This document shows, one piece after another, positions 40,715-50,915 of a stretch of 64,000 nt of DNA (within the stretch, counting starts at the first letter, position 1; every line of letters starts with the position of its first letter). The stretch is from assembly GCF_000716335.1 (NCBI RefSeq), contig NZ_KL591002.1, forward strand, positions 417,020 to 481,019, read 5' to 3'. Origin of the DNA: Streptomyces sp. NRRL S-118 (lineage in GTDB: Bacteria > Actinomycetota > Actinomycetes > Streptomycetales > Streptomycetaceae). Under the pieces are notes generated by a model. It did not search any database, had not been told where the DNA came from, and saw nothing but the letters and a program-made list of their open reading frames with translations. A program made the position numbers and the translations under genes.

Positions 40715-42448
40715 GTGCTCAGACAACTTCTTCGACGCCACCTGGGGCCGTACAAACGGCCCATCGTCGTGCTGGTGGTCCTCCAGTTCCTCCAGACCTG
40801 TGCCTCCCTCTACCTGCCCAGCCTGAACGCCGACATCATCGACAACGGTGTCGTCACCGGTGACACCGGCTACATCCTGCAATTCGGCGCCATCATGGTC
40901 GCGGTGTCGGTGGTGCAGGTCGTCTGCAACATAGGCGCCGTGTACTACGGGGCCCGGACCGCCGCGGCGCTCGGGAAGGACGTGCGGGCCGCGGTCTTCG
41001 ACCGGGTGCAGTCGTTCTCCGCCCGCGAGCTCGGGCAATTCGGGGCTCCGTCCCTGATCACCCGTACCACCAATGACGTCCAGCAGGTGCAGATGCTGGT
41101 GCTGATGGCGTTCACGCTCATGGTGTCGGCGCCGATCATGTGCGTGGGCGGCATCGTCATGGCGCTCGGGCAGGACGTGCCGCTGTCGGCGGTGCTGCTG
41201 GCCGTGGTGCCGGTGCTCGGCATCTCCGTGTCGCTCATCGTCAGGCGGATGCGGCCGCTGTTCCGCACGATGCAGGAACGGCTGGACACGGTGAACCGGG
41301 TGCTGCGCGAGCAGATCACCGGAAACCGCGTCATCAGGGCGTTCGTCCGGGACGCGTACGAGCGCGGACGGTTCGCCGGGGCGAACCGCGAGCTGACGGA
41401 CGTCTCGGTGGCGACGGGGCGTCTGATGGCGCTGATGTTCCCGACGGTGATGACCGTGGTGAACGTCTCCAGCGTCGCGGTGGTGTGGTTCGGTGCGCAC
41501 CGGATCGACAGCGGCGCGATGCAGATCGGGGCGCTGACCGCCTTCCTCGCGTACCTGATGCAGATCGTGATGGCCGTGATGATGGCCACCTTCATGTTCA
41601 TGATGGTGCCGCGCGCCGAGGTGTGCGCCGAGCGCATCGAGGAGGTGCTGGCGACCCGGTCGAGCGTCGTGCCGCCGGTGTCGCCCGTGCGGGAGCTGGC
41701 CCGCCACGGCCACCTGGAGATACGGGGCGCCGACTTCCGCTACCCGGGGGCCGAGGAACCGGTGCTGCGCGGGGTGGACCTGGTCGCCCGGCCCGGCGAG
41801 GTGACCGCCGTGATCGGCTCGACGGGCAGCGGCAAGTCGACGCTGCTGGGGCTGGTGCCGCGGCTGTTCGACGCGACGGGCGGCGAGGTGCTGGTCGACG
41901 GTGTGGACGTGCGCGAGCTCGACCCGGCGCTCATGGCGCGGACCGTCGGGCTGGTGCCGCAGAAGCCGTACCTCTTCTCGGGGACGGTGGCGACGAACCT
42001 GCGGTACGGGAAGCCCGGGGCGAGCGACGAGGAGTTGTGGCACGCGTTGGAGGTCGCGCAGGCCGCCGACTTCGTACGCGGCCTGGAGCAGGGCCTGAAC
42101 GCGCCGATCGCGCAGGGCGGGACGAACGTGTCGGGCGGGCAGCGGCAGCGGCTGGCGATCGCGCGGACGCTGGTGCAGCGGCCGGAGATCTATCTCTTCG
42201 ACGACTCGTTCTCGGCGCTGGACTACGCCACGGACGCGCGGCTGCGGGCGGCTCTGGCGGCGGAGACGGCGGACGCCACCGTGGTGATCGTCGCCCAGCG
42301 GGTCGCGACCATCCGGGACGCCGACCGGATCGTGGTCCTCGACGAGGGACGGGTCGTGGGGGCGGGCCGCCATCACGAGCTGATGGCGGGCAATGAGACG
42401 TACCGGGAGATCGTGCTCTCCCAGCTGACGGAAGCGGAGGCAGCCTGA
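40715..42448 (+). CDS. ABC exporter half-transporter, degenerate ATP site partner
   Basis: 577 residues: a six-helix membrane domain, then a nucleotide-binding domain with Walker A GSTGSGKSTLLGL, Q-loop VPQKPYLFSG, signature VSGGQRQRLAI and Walker B IYLFDDSFSALD. The catalytic Glu after Walker B is Asp, so its own ATP site is degenerate, as in heterodimeric exporters of the TM287/288 type. It exports an unknown substrate, possibly drugs or lipids. GTG 40715 follows a G-rich leader. It overlaps its partner by one base. Confidence 0.88.
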   Translation: MLRQLLRRHLGPYKRPIVVLVVLQFLQTCASLYLPSLNADIIDNGVVTGDTGYILQFGAIMVAVSVVQVVCNIGAVYYGARTAAALGKDVRAAVFDRVQSFSARELGQFGAPSLITRTTNDVQQVQMLVLMAFTLMVSAPIMCVGGIVMALGQDVPLSAVLLAVVPVLGISVSLIVRRMRPLFRTMQERLDTVNRVLREQITGNRVIRAFVRDAYERGRFAGANRELTDVSVATGRLMALMFPTVMTVVNVSSVAVVWFGAHRIDSGAMQIGALTAFLAYLMQIVMAVMMATFMFMMVPRAEVCAERIEEVLATRSSVVPPVSPVRELARHGHLEIRGADFRYPGAEEPVLRGVDLVARPGEVTAVIGSTGSGKSTLLGLVPRLFDATGGEVLVDGVDVRELDPALMARTVGLVPQKPYLFSGTVATNLRYGKPGASDEELWHALEVAQAADFVRGLEQGLNAPIAQGGTNVSGGQRQRLAIARTLVQRPEIYLFDDSFSALDYATDARLRAALAAETADATVVIVAQRVATIRDADRIVVLDEGRVVGAGRHHELMAGNETYREIVLSQLTEAEAA

Positions 42449-44385
42449 TGGCGGGGCCGGCGGGACGGATGATGGCCGGCGGCGGCCCCGACCAGAGGTC
42501 GATGGACTTCAAGGGGTCGGGCAGACGGCTGCTGCGGCAGCTGGCGCCGGAGAGGGCCACGCTGTGGCTGATGGTGGCGGCGGGCGTGCTGAGCGTGGCG
42601 CTGTCGGTGGTGGGGCCGATGATCCTCGGCCGGGCGACCGACCTGGTGTTCGCGGGCGTGGTGGGCCGCGGGATGCAGGAGGGGGCCACCAAGGAGCAGA
42701 CGCTGGAGGCGCTGCGCGCCAAGGGTGACGACGGACTCGCCGACATGCTCGCCGGCGTGGACTTCACGCCGGGGCAGGGCATCGACTTCGGCGCCGTCGG
42801 GAGCGTCCTGCTGACGGTGCTGGTGGTGTACGTGATCGCGGGACTGGCGATGCTGGTGTCGACACGGCTGTCGATCAAGGTGATCAACCGGACCGTGTAC
42901 CGGATGCGCGAGGACGTGCAGGCGAAGCTGTCGCGGCTGCCGCTGTCGTACTTCGACCGGGCCAAGCGCGGCGAGGTGCTGAGCCGGGTGACCAACGACA
43001 TCGACAACATCTCGCAGACCATGCAGCAGACCATGGGCCAGCTGATCAACTCGGCGCTGACCATCGTCGGCGTGCTGGTGATGATGTTCTGGATCTCGCC
43101 GCTGCTGGCGCTGGTCGCGCTGGTCACCGTGCCGCTGTCGGTGGTCGTGGCGACGAAGGTCGGCAAGCGGTCCCAGCCGCACTTCGTGCTGCAGTGGAAG
43201 TCGACGGGCCGGCTCAACGCCCACATCGAGGAGATGTACAGCGGGCACGCGCTGGTGAAGGTCTTCGGGCGTCAGGAGGAGGCGGCCGAGGAGTTCCGGG
43301 AGCAGAACGAGGCGCTGTACGAGGCCGGGTTCAAGGCGCAGTTCAACAGCGGGATCATGCAGCCGCTGATGTTCTTCGTGTCCAACCTGAACTACGTGCT
43401 GGTGGCCGTGGTGGGCGGGCTGCGGGTCGCGTCGGGCTCGCTGTCCATCGGTGACGTGCAGGCCTTCATCCAGTACTCGCGGCAGTTCTCGATGCCGCTG
43501 ACGCAGGTCGCCTCGATGGCGAACCTCGTGCAGTCGGGGGTCGCGTCCGCCGAGCGGATCTTCGAGCTGCTGGACGCCGAGGAGCAGGAGCCGGACGCCG
43601 AGGCCGCCTCGGGCACCTCCCCGGTGCGCGCGGGGCGGGTCTCGCTGGAGAAGGTCTCCTTCCGGTACGAGCCCGACACACCGCTCATCGAGAACCTGTC
43701 GCTGACGGTCGAGCCGGGCCAGACGGTGGCGATCGTCGGCCCGACCGGCGCCGGGAAGACGACGCTCGTGAACCTGCTGATGCGGTTCTACGAAGTGACG
43801 GGCGGCCGCATCCTCTTCGACGGGGTCGACGCCGCCGAGATGTCCCGCGAGCAGCTGCGGTCCGGCATCGGCATGGTGCTCCAGGACACCTGGCTGTTCG
43901 GCGGCACCATCGCCGACAACATCGCGTACGGCGCGGCACGCTCGCGCCGGGTGACGCGGGAGGAGGTCGAGGAGGCGGCGCGGGCGGCGCACGCGGACCG
44001 GTTCATCCGCACGCTCCCGGACGGGTACGACACCGTCATCGACGACGACGGCACGGGCGTGAGCGCGGGCGAGAAGCAGCTGATCACCATTGCGCGGGCG
44101 TTCCTGTCGGATCCGGTGATCCTGATCCTGGACGAGGCGACGAGCTCCGTCGACACCCGTACCGAGGTGCTGATCCAGCAGGCGATGGCGCGCCTGGCGC
44201 ACGGGCGCACGAGCTTCGTGATCGCGCACCGGCTGTCGACGATCCGAGACGCCGATGTGATCTTGGTGATGGAGAATGGCGCCATCGTCGAGCAGGGCAC
44301 GCACGACGAACTGCTGGCGGCCGAGGGCGCGTACGCGCGCCTGTACGCGGCCCAGTTCGCCCAGGCGGTCGCCGAGGTCGACTGA
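42448..44385 (+). CDS. ABC exporter half-transporter, catalytic partner
   Basis: 645 residues: membrane domain with a 60-residue insertion after the first helix (GMQEGATKEQTLEALRAKG), then Walker A GPTGAGKTTLVNL, Q-loop VLQDTWLFGG, a non-canonical signature VSAGEKQLITIARA and Walker B ILILDEATSSVD with the catalytic Glu. Its Walker motifs pair with the normal signature of the partner to form the working ATP site. The two genes overlap by one base, so equal synthesis is expected. Confidence 0.88.
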   Translation: MAGPAGRMMAGGGPDQRSMDFKGSGRRLLRQLAPERATLWLMVAAGVLSVALSVVGPMILGRATDLVFAGVVGRGMQEGATKEQTLEALRAKGDDGLADMLAGVDFTPGQGIDFGAVGSVLLTVLVVYVIAGLAMLVSTRLSIKVINRTVYRMREDVQAKLSRLPLSYFDRAKRGEVLSRVTNDIDNISQTMQQTMGQLINSALTIVGVLVMMFWISPLLALVALVTVPLSVVVATKVGKRSQPHFVLQWKSTGRLNAHIEEMYSGHALVKVFGRQEEAAEEFREQNEALYEAGFKAQFNSGIMQPLMFFVSNLNYVLVAVVGGLRVASGSLSIGDVQAFIQYSRQFSMPLTQVASMANLVQSGVASAERIFELLDAEEQEPDAEAASGTSPVRAGRVSLEKVSFRYEPDTPLIENLSLTVEPGQTVAIVGPTGAGKTTLVNLLMRFYEVTGGRILFDGVDAAEMSREQLRSGIGMVLQDTWLFGGTIADNIAYGAARSRRVTREEVEEAARAAHADRFIRTLPDGYDTVIDDDGTGVSAGEKQLITIARAFLSDPVILILDEATSSVDTRTEVLIQQAMARLAHGRTSFVIAHRLSTIRDADVILVMENGAIVEQGTHDELLAAEGAYARLYAAQFAQAVAEVD

Positions 44386-44425
44386 CCCTGACCATGCGAA
44401 CGGAAGAGAACGGGGGGACCGCACC

Positions 44426-44659
44426 ATGACCGACGGAAGCGGGAAGGCCGGGGCGAGCGGCGGCGGGGCGGCGAGGAACGCCAAGGGCTTGGCGCTGTGG
44501 ATGCCGGCGGGACTGGCCATCGGCATCAGCGTCGGGCAGCTGACCGACCGTCCGGCCCTGGGCATCGCGCTGGGGCTCTGCTTCGGCGTCACGGTCGGCT
44601 GCGGTGTGGAAGCCGCGCTGAAGAGGCGGCAGGAAGGGGCCGGCAGCCCGGACGCGTGA
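44426..44659 (+). CDS. Small membrane protein
   Basis: 77 residues from ATG 44426. Two hydrophobic segments (LALWMPAGLAIGISVGQL and LGIALGLCFGVTVGCGVEAAL) separated by TDRPA, with a Gly-rich start and a basic end. No family with known function. It follows the exporter by 40 bases and may be translated from the same transcript. Confidence 0.65.
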   Translation: MTDGSGKAGASGGGAARNAKGLALWMPAGLAIGISVGQLTDRPALGIALGLCFGVTVGCGVEAALKRRQEGAGSPDA

Positions 44660-44760
44660 CCGCCGCGGCTCGTGGGCGCCCGGCCGGGACGCATCCCGGC
44701 GTCCGGGGCCGTGGCGGGTCGCGGCGGGCGGGCCGTGGCGAGACCGGACGGGCGTCGCGG

Positions 44761-46200
44761 TCAGTCCAGATAGCCGCGCAGCTGGTCCGCGAAGGCGTGG
44801 TCCCGCAGCTTGCTGAGGGTCTTGGACTCGATCTGGCGGATGCGTTCGCGCGTCACGCCGAAGATCCGTCCGATCTCCTCCAGGGTGCGGGGCCTGCCGT
44901 CGGCCAGGCCGTAACGGAGCTGGACGACCTTGCGCTCGCGTTCCCCGAGGGTGGAGAGGACCGCCTCCAGGTGCTCGCGCAGCAGCAGGAACGCCGCGGA
45001 CTCCACGGGGGACGCGGCGTCCGCGTCCTCGATCAGGTCACCGAGGGCGACGTCGTCCTCCTCCCCGACCGGCGCGTGCAGGGAGACCGGCTCCTGGGCG
45101 AGGCGCAGCACCTCGCCGACCCTCTCGGGCGGCAGGTCGAGGTGGGCGGCCACCTCGTCGTGGGTCGGTTCGTAACCACGCTCCTGGAGCATGCGGCGCT
45201 GCACCCGTATGACCCGGTTGATCAGCTCGACCACGTGGACGGGCACCCGGATCGTGCGGGCCTGGTCGGCCAGCGCGCGGGACATGGCCTGGCGGATCCA
45301 CCAGGTCGCGTACGTCGAGAACTTGTAGCCGCGCGCGTAGTCGAACTTCTCGACCGCCCTGATCAGGCCGAGGTTCCCCTCCTGGACCAGGTCGAGCATG
45401 GTCAGGCCGCGGCCGACGTAGCGCTTGGCGACGGAGACGACGAGGCGCAGGTTGGCCTCGATGAGGCGGCGCTTGGCCATGCGGCCCATGACGACGAGCC
45501 GGTCCAGGTCGTGCGCCAGCTGGGAGTCCAGGTCCGGGGTGCCCGCGAGCTTCTCCTCGGCGAACAGGCCGGCCTCGACACGGCGGGCGAGCTCGACCTC
45601 CTCGGCGGCGGTGAGCAGCGGGACGCGGCCTATTTCGCGCAGGTACTGGCGGAAGAGGTCGGCGGAGGGTCCGCTGCCGGCACCCGCGGCGGCGGCACGG
45701 CCGGCGGCGGCTGCGCGAGGCGGCTCGGCGAGGTCCGGTACGACACCGGGGCCGGGCAGCTGGGCGACATCCGGCGGCTCGGCGAGGTCCGGCACGACGC
45801 CGAGGTCCGGCACGCCGGCAAGGGACGGCTCCTCGGCGAGGTCCTCCGGCGGCTCGGCGAGGTCCGCGGGGTCCTCCGGCTCCGGCACGTCCGGTACCGC
45901 GACCGCCGGTGCCGCGACGCCGACCGCTTCACGGTGCGCCGCGAGGGGCTGCAGGGGTACGGCGATGGCCGAAGCCGTGGCGGGGTCGATGTCGGCAAGG
46001 GTCCGGGTCTGCACGGGGGCGACCTCCAGGGTGATCGCTGCCGGTTCGGGGGCGTGCGGCGGGGGGACGGCTTCGGCGGCCGTGCCGCTGTGTTCCGTCC
46101 CGTACGCGATGAGCGGATCCGCGGGGATGAACGGCCCACCGTCTGGGGACCGGCCGCGCTCCGTGGACTCAGGCACCGCCCTTAGTGTGGGGTACGACAC
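44761..46200 (-). CDS. Principal-like sigma-70 factor (HrdA-type)
   Basis: 479 residues. Regions 1.2-4.2 are complete: [16 protein letters not shown], then [19 protein letters not shown] with region 2 [19 protein letters not shown], region 2.4 [16 protein letters not shown], region 3, and region 4.2 [20 protein letters not shown]. The first 165 residues are an acidic Pro/Ala-rich extension with repeats of VVPDLAEPP. Promoter class should be that of RpoD-type consensus. The location next to dnaG and an ABC pair matches the hrdA neighbourhood of Streptomyces coelicolor as I recall it. GTG 46200 is the likely start; no clear binding site is seen. Confidence 0.85.
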   Translation of the reverse strand: MSYPTLRAVPESTERGRSPDGGPFIPADPLIAYGTEHSGTAAEAVPPPHAPEPAAITLEVAPVQTRTLADIDPATASAIAVPLQPLAAHREAVGVAAPAVAVPDVPEPEDPADLAEPPEDLAEEPSLAGVPDLGVVPDLAEPPDVAQLPGPGVVPDLAEPPRAAAAGRAAAAGAGSGPSADLFRQYLREIGRVPLLTAAEEVELARRVEAGLFAEEKLAGTPDLDSQLAHDLDRLVVMGRMAKRRLIEANLRLVVSVAKRYVGRGLTMLDLVQEGNLGLIRAVEKFDYARGYKFSTYATWWIRQAMSRALADQARTIRVPVHVVELINRVIRVQRRMLQERGYEPTHDEVAAHLDLPPERVGEVLRLAQEPVSLHAPVGEEDDVALGDLIEDADAASPVESAAFLLLREHLEAVLSTLGERERKVVQLRYGLADGRPRTLEEIGRIFGVTRERIRQIESKTLSKLRDHAFADQLRGYLD

Positions 46201-46245
46201 ATCACCGCCACGAGGGGCGTGCGACCACTTTTTGCGACGGCCGCG

Positions 46246-48144
46246 CTACAGGGCGTCGGCGCCCCGGTTGCGCAGGGACTGGGCGTACTGCTGGAGCACC
46301 CAGAGCTCGTTCTGGACCGCCGCGAGCTGCTCGGGGTCGCCGTGCCCGCCCAGCCGCGTGAGGGTGCCCTGGACGTCGCGGACCCGGCGGTCGACCGCGC
46401 GGAGGCGCACGGCGACGAGGTGGTTCCCCGCGTACGCCTCGTCCACGGTGCGCCCGTGCAGCGGCTCCACCGCGAGTTCGGTGACCAGGGCGCGGACCCG
46501 GTCGTCGGGCGCCGCGTCCCGTACCCGGGCCAGGTAGTCGCCGGCGTTGTCGATGCCCTGCTCGGCGCCGCCCGCCTCGGCGATGGTCTGCCGCACGGCG
46601 GCGTACGGCGGGGCGGTGAACTCGTCGACGCCGTACGCGTCGAAGGCGGGCGAGACCAGCGCCGGGCGCTGCAGGGCGAGCTTCAGCAGCTCCCGCTCGG
46701 TACGGTGGGCGGGGTTGCGCAGGTTGAGTGCCGGGCCGGCGGGGGAGGGCGCGGCGGGTGACGCGGAGGGCGCGGGGCGTGCGGCGGCGGGCGCCGGTCC
46801 GCGGCCGCCGCGGTCCCTGGCCCAGCGGGCGAGCTGGGCCACGCGCCGGACGACGAACTGGGTGTCGAGGATGCCGACCATGCCCGCGAGCTGCACGGCG
46901 ACCTCGTGCTGGGAGGCCACGTTCTTGATGCGGGCGACGATCGGCGCTGCCTCGTCGAGCGCGGCGGCGCGCCCGGCCGGGGTCTCCAGGTCGTAGCGGG
47001 CGACGATCTGGCGCAGTGCGAACTCGAAGAGCGGGGTGCGCGGCTCGACGAGTTCCTGGACGGCTTCGTCGCCCTTGGCGAGGCGCAGCTCGCAGGGGTC
47101 CATGCCGTCCGGGGCGATGGCGATGTACGTCTCGGCGGCGAACTTCTGGTCGTCCTCGAAGGCGCGCAGGGCGGCCTTCTGGCCGGCGGCGTCGCCGTCG
47201 AAGGTGAAGATCACGCGGGCCGAGCCGTTGTCCATCAGCAGCCGGCGCAGGATCTTGATGTGCTCGCCGCCGAAGGCGGTGCCGCAGGTGGCGATGGCGG
47301 TGGTGACCCCGGCGAGGTGGCAGGCCATCACGTCGGTGTACCCCTCGACGACCACGGCCCGGCTGGATTTGGCGATGTCCTTCTTGGCCAGGTCGATGCC
47401 GTACAGGACCTGGGACTTCTTGTAGATGGGCGTCTCGGGGGTGTTGAGGTACTTGGGCCCGTTGTCGTCGTCGCGCAGCTTGCGCGCGCCGAACCCGACG
47501 ACCTCGCCGCCGACGTCCCGGATGGGCCACATGAGGCGGCCGCGGAAGCGGTCGATGGGGCCGCGGCGGCCGTCCTGGGAGAGGCCGGAGAGGATCAGTT
47601 CCTTGTCGGAGAAGCCCTTCCCGCGCAGGTAGCGGGTGAGGTGGTCCCAGCCGGCCGGGCTGTAGCCGACGGCGAAGTGCTGGGCGGCGGCCTGGTCGAA
47701 GCCGCGTTCGGCGAGGAACTTGCGGCCGATCTCGGCCTCGGCGCTGTCGAGTTGTTCGACGTAGAACTGGGCGGCGGCCTTGTGGGCCTCGATCAGGCGG
47801 ATGCGCTCGCCGCGCTGGTGGCCGGGGTTGTACCCGCCCTCCTCGTAGCGCAGGGTGATGCCCGCCTTGGCGGCGAGGCGCTCGACCGTCTCCGAGAAGG
47901 AGAGGTGGTCGATCTTCATCACGAAGGCGATGGTGTCCCCGCCCTCCTGGCAGCCGAAGCAGTGGAAGAGACCCTTGCTGGGGCTGACCTGGAAGGAGGG
48001 GGACTTCTCGTCGTGGAAGGGGCACAGGCCCTTGAGGTTGCCGCCGCCGGCGTTGCGCAGCTGGAGGTACTCGGACACGACGGCGTCGATCGGGACCGCG
48101 TCCCGGACCGCCTTCACGTCGTCATCGTTGATCCTGCCTGCCAC
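46246..48144 (-). CDS. dnaG: DNA primase
   Basis: 632 residues, normal for actinobacterial DnaG. The zinc site is CPFHDEKSPSFQVSP with CFGC; the Toprim core has VVEGYTDVMACH and FTFDGDAAGQKA; RFRGRLMWPI and the helicase-interacting C-terminal domain follow, with an Ala/Pro-rich linker near residue 450-480. It makes primers at the replication fork. GTG 48144 begins VAGRINDDDVKAVRDAV. It lies 45 bases upstream of the sigma gene on the same strand, the old dnaG-rpoD pairing. Confidence 0.95.
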   Translation of the reverse strand: MAGRINDDDVKAVRDAVPIDAVVSEYLQLRNAGGGNLKGLCPFHDEKSPSFQVSPSKGLFHCFGCQEGGDTIAFVMKIDHLSFSETVERLAAKAGITLRYEEGGYNPGHQRGERIRLIEAHKAAAQFYVEQLDSAEAEIGRKFLAERGFDQAAAQHFAVGYSPAGWDHLTRYLRGKGFSDKELILSGLSQDGRRGPIDRFRGRLMWPIRDVGGEVVGFGARKLRDDDNGPKYLNTPETPIYKKSQVLYGIDLAKKDIAKSSRAVVVEGYTDVMACHLAGVTTAIATCGTAFGGEHIKILRRLLMDNGSARVIFTFDGDAAGQKAALRAFEDDQKFAAETYIAIAPDGMDPCELRLAKGDEAVQELVEPRTPLFEFALRQIVARYDLETPAGRAAALDEAAPIVARIKNVASQHEVAVQLAGMVGILDTQFVVRRVAQLARWARDRGGRGPAPAAARPAPSASPAAPSPAGPALNLRNPAHRTERELLKLALQRPALVSPAFDAYGVDEFTAPPYAAVRQTIAEAGGAEQGIDNAGDYLARVRDAAPDDRVRALVTELAVEPLHGRTVDEAYAGNHLVAVRLRAVDRRVRDVQGTLTRLGGHGDPEQLAAVQNELWVLQQYAQSLRNRGADAL

Positions 48145-48153
48145 GGAGGAAGT

Positions 48154-49422
48154 CTACGGGTGGGGCAGGACAGCGGTGAGCGGTGTCGAGGGGTCGGCGA
48201 GCGCCTCGGGGTCCACGGGGGCGCCGGAGCGGATGAGCTTCTGGACGTCGTCTGTGACGTCCCACACATTGGCGTTCATCCCGGCCAGGACCCGGCGCTC
48301 CTTCAGCCAGAACGCGAGGAATTGCCGCCTGCCCGCGTCGCCGCGCAGCACGACCTGGTCGTAGGAGCCGGGCGGTGCCCATCCGGAGTACTCCATGCCC
48401 AGGTCGTACTGGTCGGAGTAGAAGTACGGCACCCGGTCGTAGGAGACGTCCTGGCCGAGCATGGCGCGGGCGGCGGCCGGACCGCCGTTCAGGGCGTTGG
48501 CCCAGTGCTCGACGCGCAGCCGCGTCCCGAGGAGGGGGTGCTGGGCGCTCGCGACGTCGCCGGCCGCGTGGATGTCGGGGTCGGAGGTGCGCAGCGAGGT
48601 GTCGACGGCGATGCCCCGGCCCTCGGCGGGGCCCGCGATCTCCAGGCCGGCGGCCTCGGCCAGGGCGGTCCGGGGGGCGGCGCCGACGGCGGCGAGGACC
48701 GCGTGCGCCGGGTGCTCGTCGCCGTCGTCGGTGCGGGCGGCCAGCACCGTGCCGTCCTGGCCGGTGATCTCGGTCAGCCGGGTGCCGAAGCGGAAGCGGA
48801 CGCCGCGCTCGGCGTGGAGCTCCCTGAAGAACTGGCCGAGCTCGGGGCCGATGACCCGGTGGAGCGGTGTGGGTTCGGGCTCGACGACGGTGACCTCCGC
48901 GCCGTAGCCGCGGGCGGCCGCGGCGACCTCGAGGCCGATCCAGCCGGCTCCGGCGATGACCAGGTGCCCGTTGTCCCGGCCGAGCGAGGCGAGGGTGCCG
49001 CGCAGGCGGTCGGCGTCGGGGAGGCGGCGCAGCTGGTGCACGCCGGCGAGGCCGGTGCCGGGGATGTCGAGCGGGCGCGGTTCGGCGCCGGTGGCGAGGA
49101 GGAGCTTGTCGTAGCGGAAGGAGGTGCCGTCGGCGGTGCGGACGGTCTTCCGTTCGCGGTCGATCGCGGTGGCGGGCACGCCGAGGTGGAGCTCGATCCC
49201 GGCCCGGGCGTAGAAGTCCGGCTCGTGCAGGAAGGCGCTGCCGCGCTCGTCCTTGCCGGTCAGGTAGCCCTTGGAGAGGGGCGGGCGCTCGTAGGGGTGC
49301 TCGCGTTCGTCCCCGATGAGGACGACACGGCCGGTGAACCCTTCGCCGCGGAGGGTCTCCGCGGCCTTGGCCCCGGCCAGTCCCCCGCCGATGATGACGA
49401 AGGTCTCGGATGCGTCGGCCAC
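48154..49422 (-). CDS. FAD-dependent ferredoxin reductase-like oxidoreductase
   Basis: 422 residues. FAD-binding GGGLAGAKAAETLR at the N-terminus, NADH-binding GAGWIGLEVAAAA near residue 157, and the late FAD motif DIHAAGDVA. The C-terminal reductase domain (VEHWANALNGG, YFYSDQYDLGMEY) matches the ferredoxin/rubredoxin reductase type that feeds electrons to P450s or dioxygenases. Partner not in view. GTG 49422 start; nine bases separate its stop from the dnaG start. Confidence 0.9.
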   Translation of the reverse strand: MADASETFVIIGGGLAGAKAAETLRGEGFTGRVVLIGDEREHPYERPPLSKGYLTGKDERGSAFLHEPDFYARAGIELHLGVPATAIDRERKTVRTADGTSFRYDKLLLATGAEPRPLDIPGTGLAGVHQLRRLPDADRLRGTLASLGRDNGHLVIAGAGWIGLEVAAAARGYGAEVTVVEPEPTPLHRVIGPELGQFFRELHAERGVRFRFGTRLTEITGQDGTVLAARTDDGDEHPAHAVLAAVGAAPRTALAEAAGLEIAGPAEGRGIAVDTSLRTSDPDIHAAGDVASAQHPLLGTRLRVEHWANALNGGPAAARAMLGQDVSYDRVPYFYSDQYDLGMEYSGWAPPGSYDQVVLRGDAGRRQFLAFWLKERRVLAGMNANVWDVTDDVQKLIRSGAPVDPEALADPSTPLTAVLPHP

Positions 49423-49570
49423 TGGTGCCTCCTTGCGGTTCAGGGGCTCTCTCGGCGTGCGGCTCGGGCGTCCCGTCCGCGCGGGCCGCGGCCCGTGGAT
49501 GCGCGCGGGCCCCCGGACCGGGCGGTTTCCACGCTACGCCGCCGCCCGGGGGGTGCCCGCGGGCGGCGGA

Positions 49571-50878
49571 TCAGCGGCGCGCCGCCAGGCGGGCGTGCAG
49601 CGTGCGGGCCGAGGCGTCGGTGAGCGAGGCGATCTGGTCGACGATGACGCGCTTGCGGGCGCGGTCGTCGGGCGCCGCGTCGAACAGGGCGCGGAACTGC
49701 GGGTCCAGGCCCTCGGGGGCCCGTGCGGTCAGCGCCTCGGCGAGCTCGGCGAGCACGATGCGCTGGTCGGCGCGCAGGGCCTCCTGCTCGGCGCGCTGCA
49801 TGACGTACCGGTCGGCGACCGCCTTGAGCACCGCGCACTCGTTGCGGGCTTCCCGGGGGACGACGAGCTCGGCGGCGTACCGGGTGAGGCGGCCCGATCC
49901 GTACGCCTGGCGGGTGGCGCCCTCCGCGGCCAGGCAGAAGCGGCCGATCAGCTGGCTGGTGGCGTCCTTCAGCCGGGCCTGGGCGACGGCCGTCCCGTCG
50001 TACCCGTGCGGCCACCACTCCTGCTCGACGAGCCGGTCCAGGGCCTCGGCGAGCTCCTGCGGATCGGTGTCCTCCGGTACGTACCGCCCGACGGCCACGC
50101 GCCAGATGTCGGCACGCTCCGGCTCCGCCATCAGCAGGTTGGGGTCGATGTGCCCGGCGTGCAGGCCGTCCTCGAAGTCGTGCACCGAGTACGCGACGTC
50201 GTCGGACCAGTCCATGACCTGGGCCTCGAAGCACTTGCGGTGGCGGGGCGCGCCCTGGCGCGCCCACGCGAAGACGGGCAGGTCGTCCTCGTACACACCG
50301 AACTTGGGCGAGCCCGGTTCGGTGGGGTGGGCGCCGCGCGGCCAGGGGTACTTGGTGGCGGCGTCCAGGGTGGCGCGGGTGAGGTTCAGGCCGACGCTGA
50401 CCAGCTCGCCGGTGCGCGGATCGGGTACGAAGCGCTTGGGTTCGATCCTGGTGAGCAGCCGCAGGGACTGGGCGTTGCCCTCGAAGCCGCCGCAGTCCTT
50501 GGCGACGTCGTTGAGGGCCTGCTCGCCGTTGTGCCCGAACGGCGGGTGGCCCATGTCGTGCGCCAGGCAGGCGGCCTCGACGAGGTCGGGGTCGCAGCCG
50601 AGGGCGGCTCCGAGCTCGCGGCCGACCTGGGCGCACTCCAGGGAGTGGGTGAGCCGGGTGCGGGGGCTGGCGTCCCAGGCGAGGCTGCGGGAGCCGGGGG
50701 TGACGACCTGGGTCTTTCCGGCCAGGCGGCGCAGGGCGGCGGAGTGCAGCACGCGGGCGCGGTCGCGCTGGAAGGCGGTGCGGCCGGGCCGCTTGTCGGG
50801 CTCGGCGGCCCAGCGCTCGGTCGCCGTCTCGTCGTAGTGGTACGCCGTCTCGTCGGGTCCTTCCAGGATGCCGTTCAT
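49571..50878 (-). CDS. dgt: Deoxyguanosinetriphosphate triphosphohydrolase-like (dGTPase)
   Basis: 435 residues from ATG 50878 ([17 protein letters not shown]). HD-superfamily signs: [35 protein letters not shown] with the HD pair, and [17 protein letters not shown] for the later Asp. It removes triphosphate from dGTP or other dNTPs and thereby controls the nucleotide pool. The length and motifs are those of the Streptomyces family. It stands close to dnaG, as in related genomes. Confidence 0.92.
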   Translation of the reverse strand: MNGILEGPDETAYHYDETATERWAAEPDKRPGRTAFQRDRARVLHSAALRRLAGKTQVVTPGSRSLAWDASPRTRLTHSLECAQVGRELGAALGCDPDLVEAACLAHDMGHPPFGHNGEQALNDVAKDCGGFEGNAQSLRLLTRIEPKRFVPDPRTGELVSVGLNLTRATLDAATKYPWPRGAHPTEPGSPKFGVYEDDLPVFAWARQGAPRHRKCFEAQVMDWSDDVAYSVHDFEDGLHAGHIDPNLLMAEPERADIWRVAVGRYVPEDTDPQELAEALDRLVEQEWWPHGYDGTAVAQARLKDATSQLIGRFCLAAEGATRQAYGSGRLTRYAAELVVPREARNECAVLKAVADRYVMQRAEQEALRADQRIVLAELAEALTARAPEGLDPQFRALFDAAPDDRARKRVIVDQIASLTDASARTLHARLAARR

Positions 50879-50915
50879 GCACTGAAGGTAACCGCAGGGA
50901 CTGACAGCGAACCCG

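Noticed and set aside
46906..49623. A 905-residue plus-strand frame opposite dnaG and the oxidoreductase
   Set aside because: Antisense shadow; the minus-strand genes have clear DnaG and FAD-reductase motifs.
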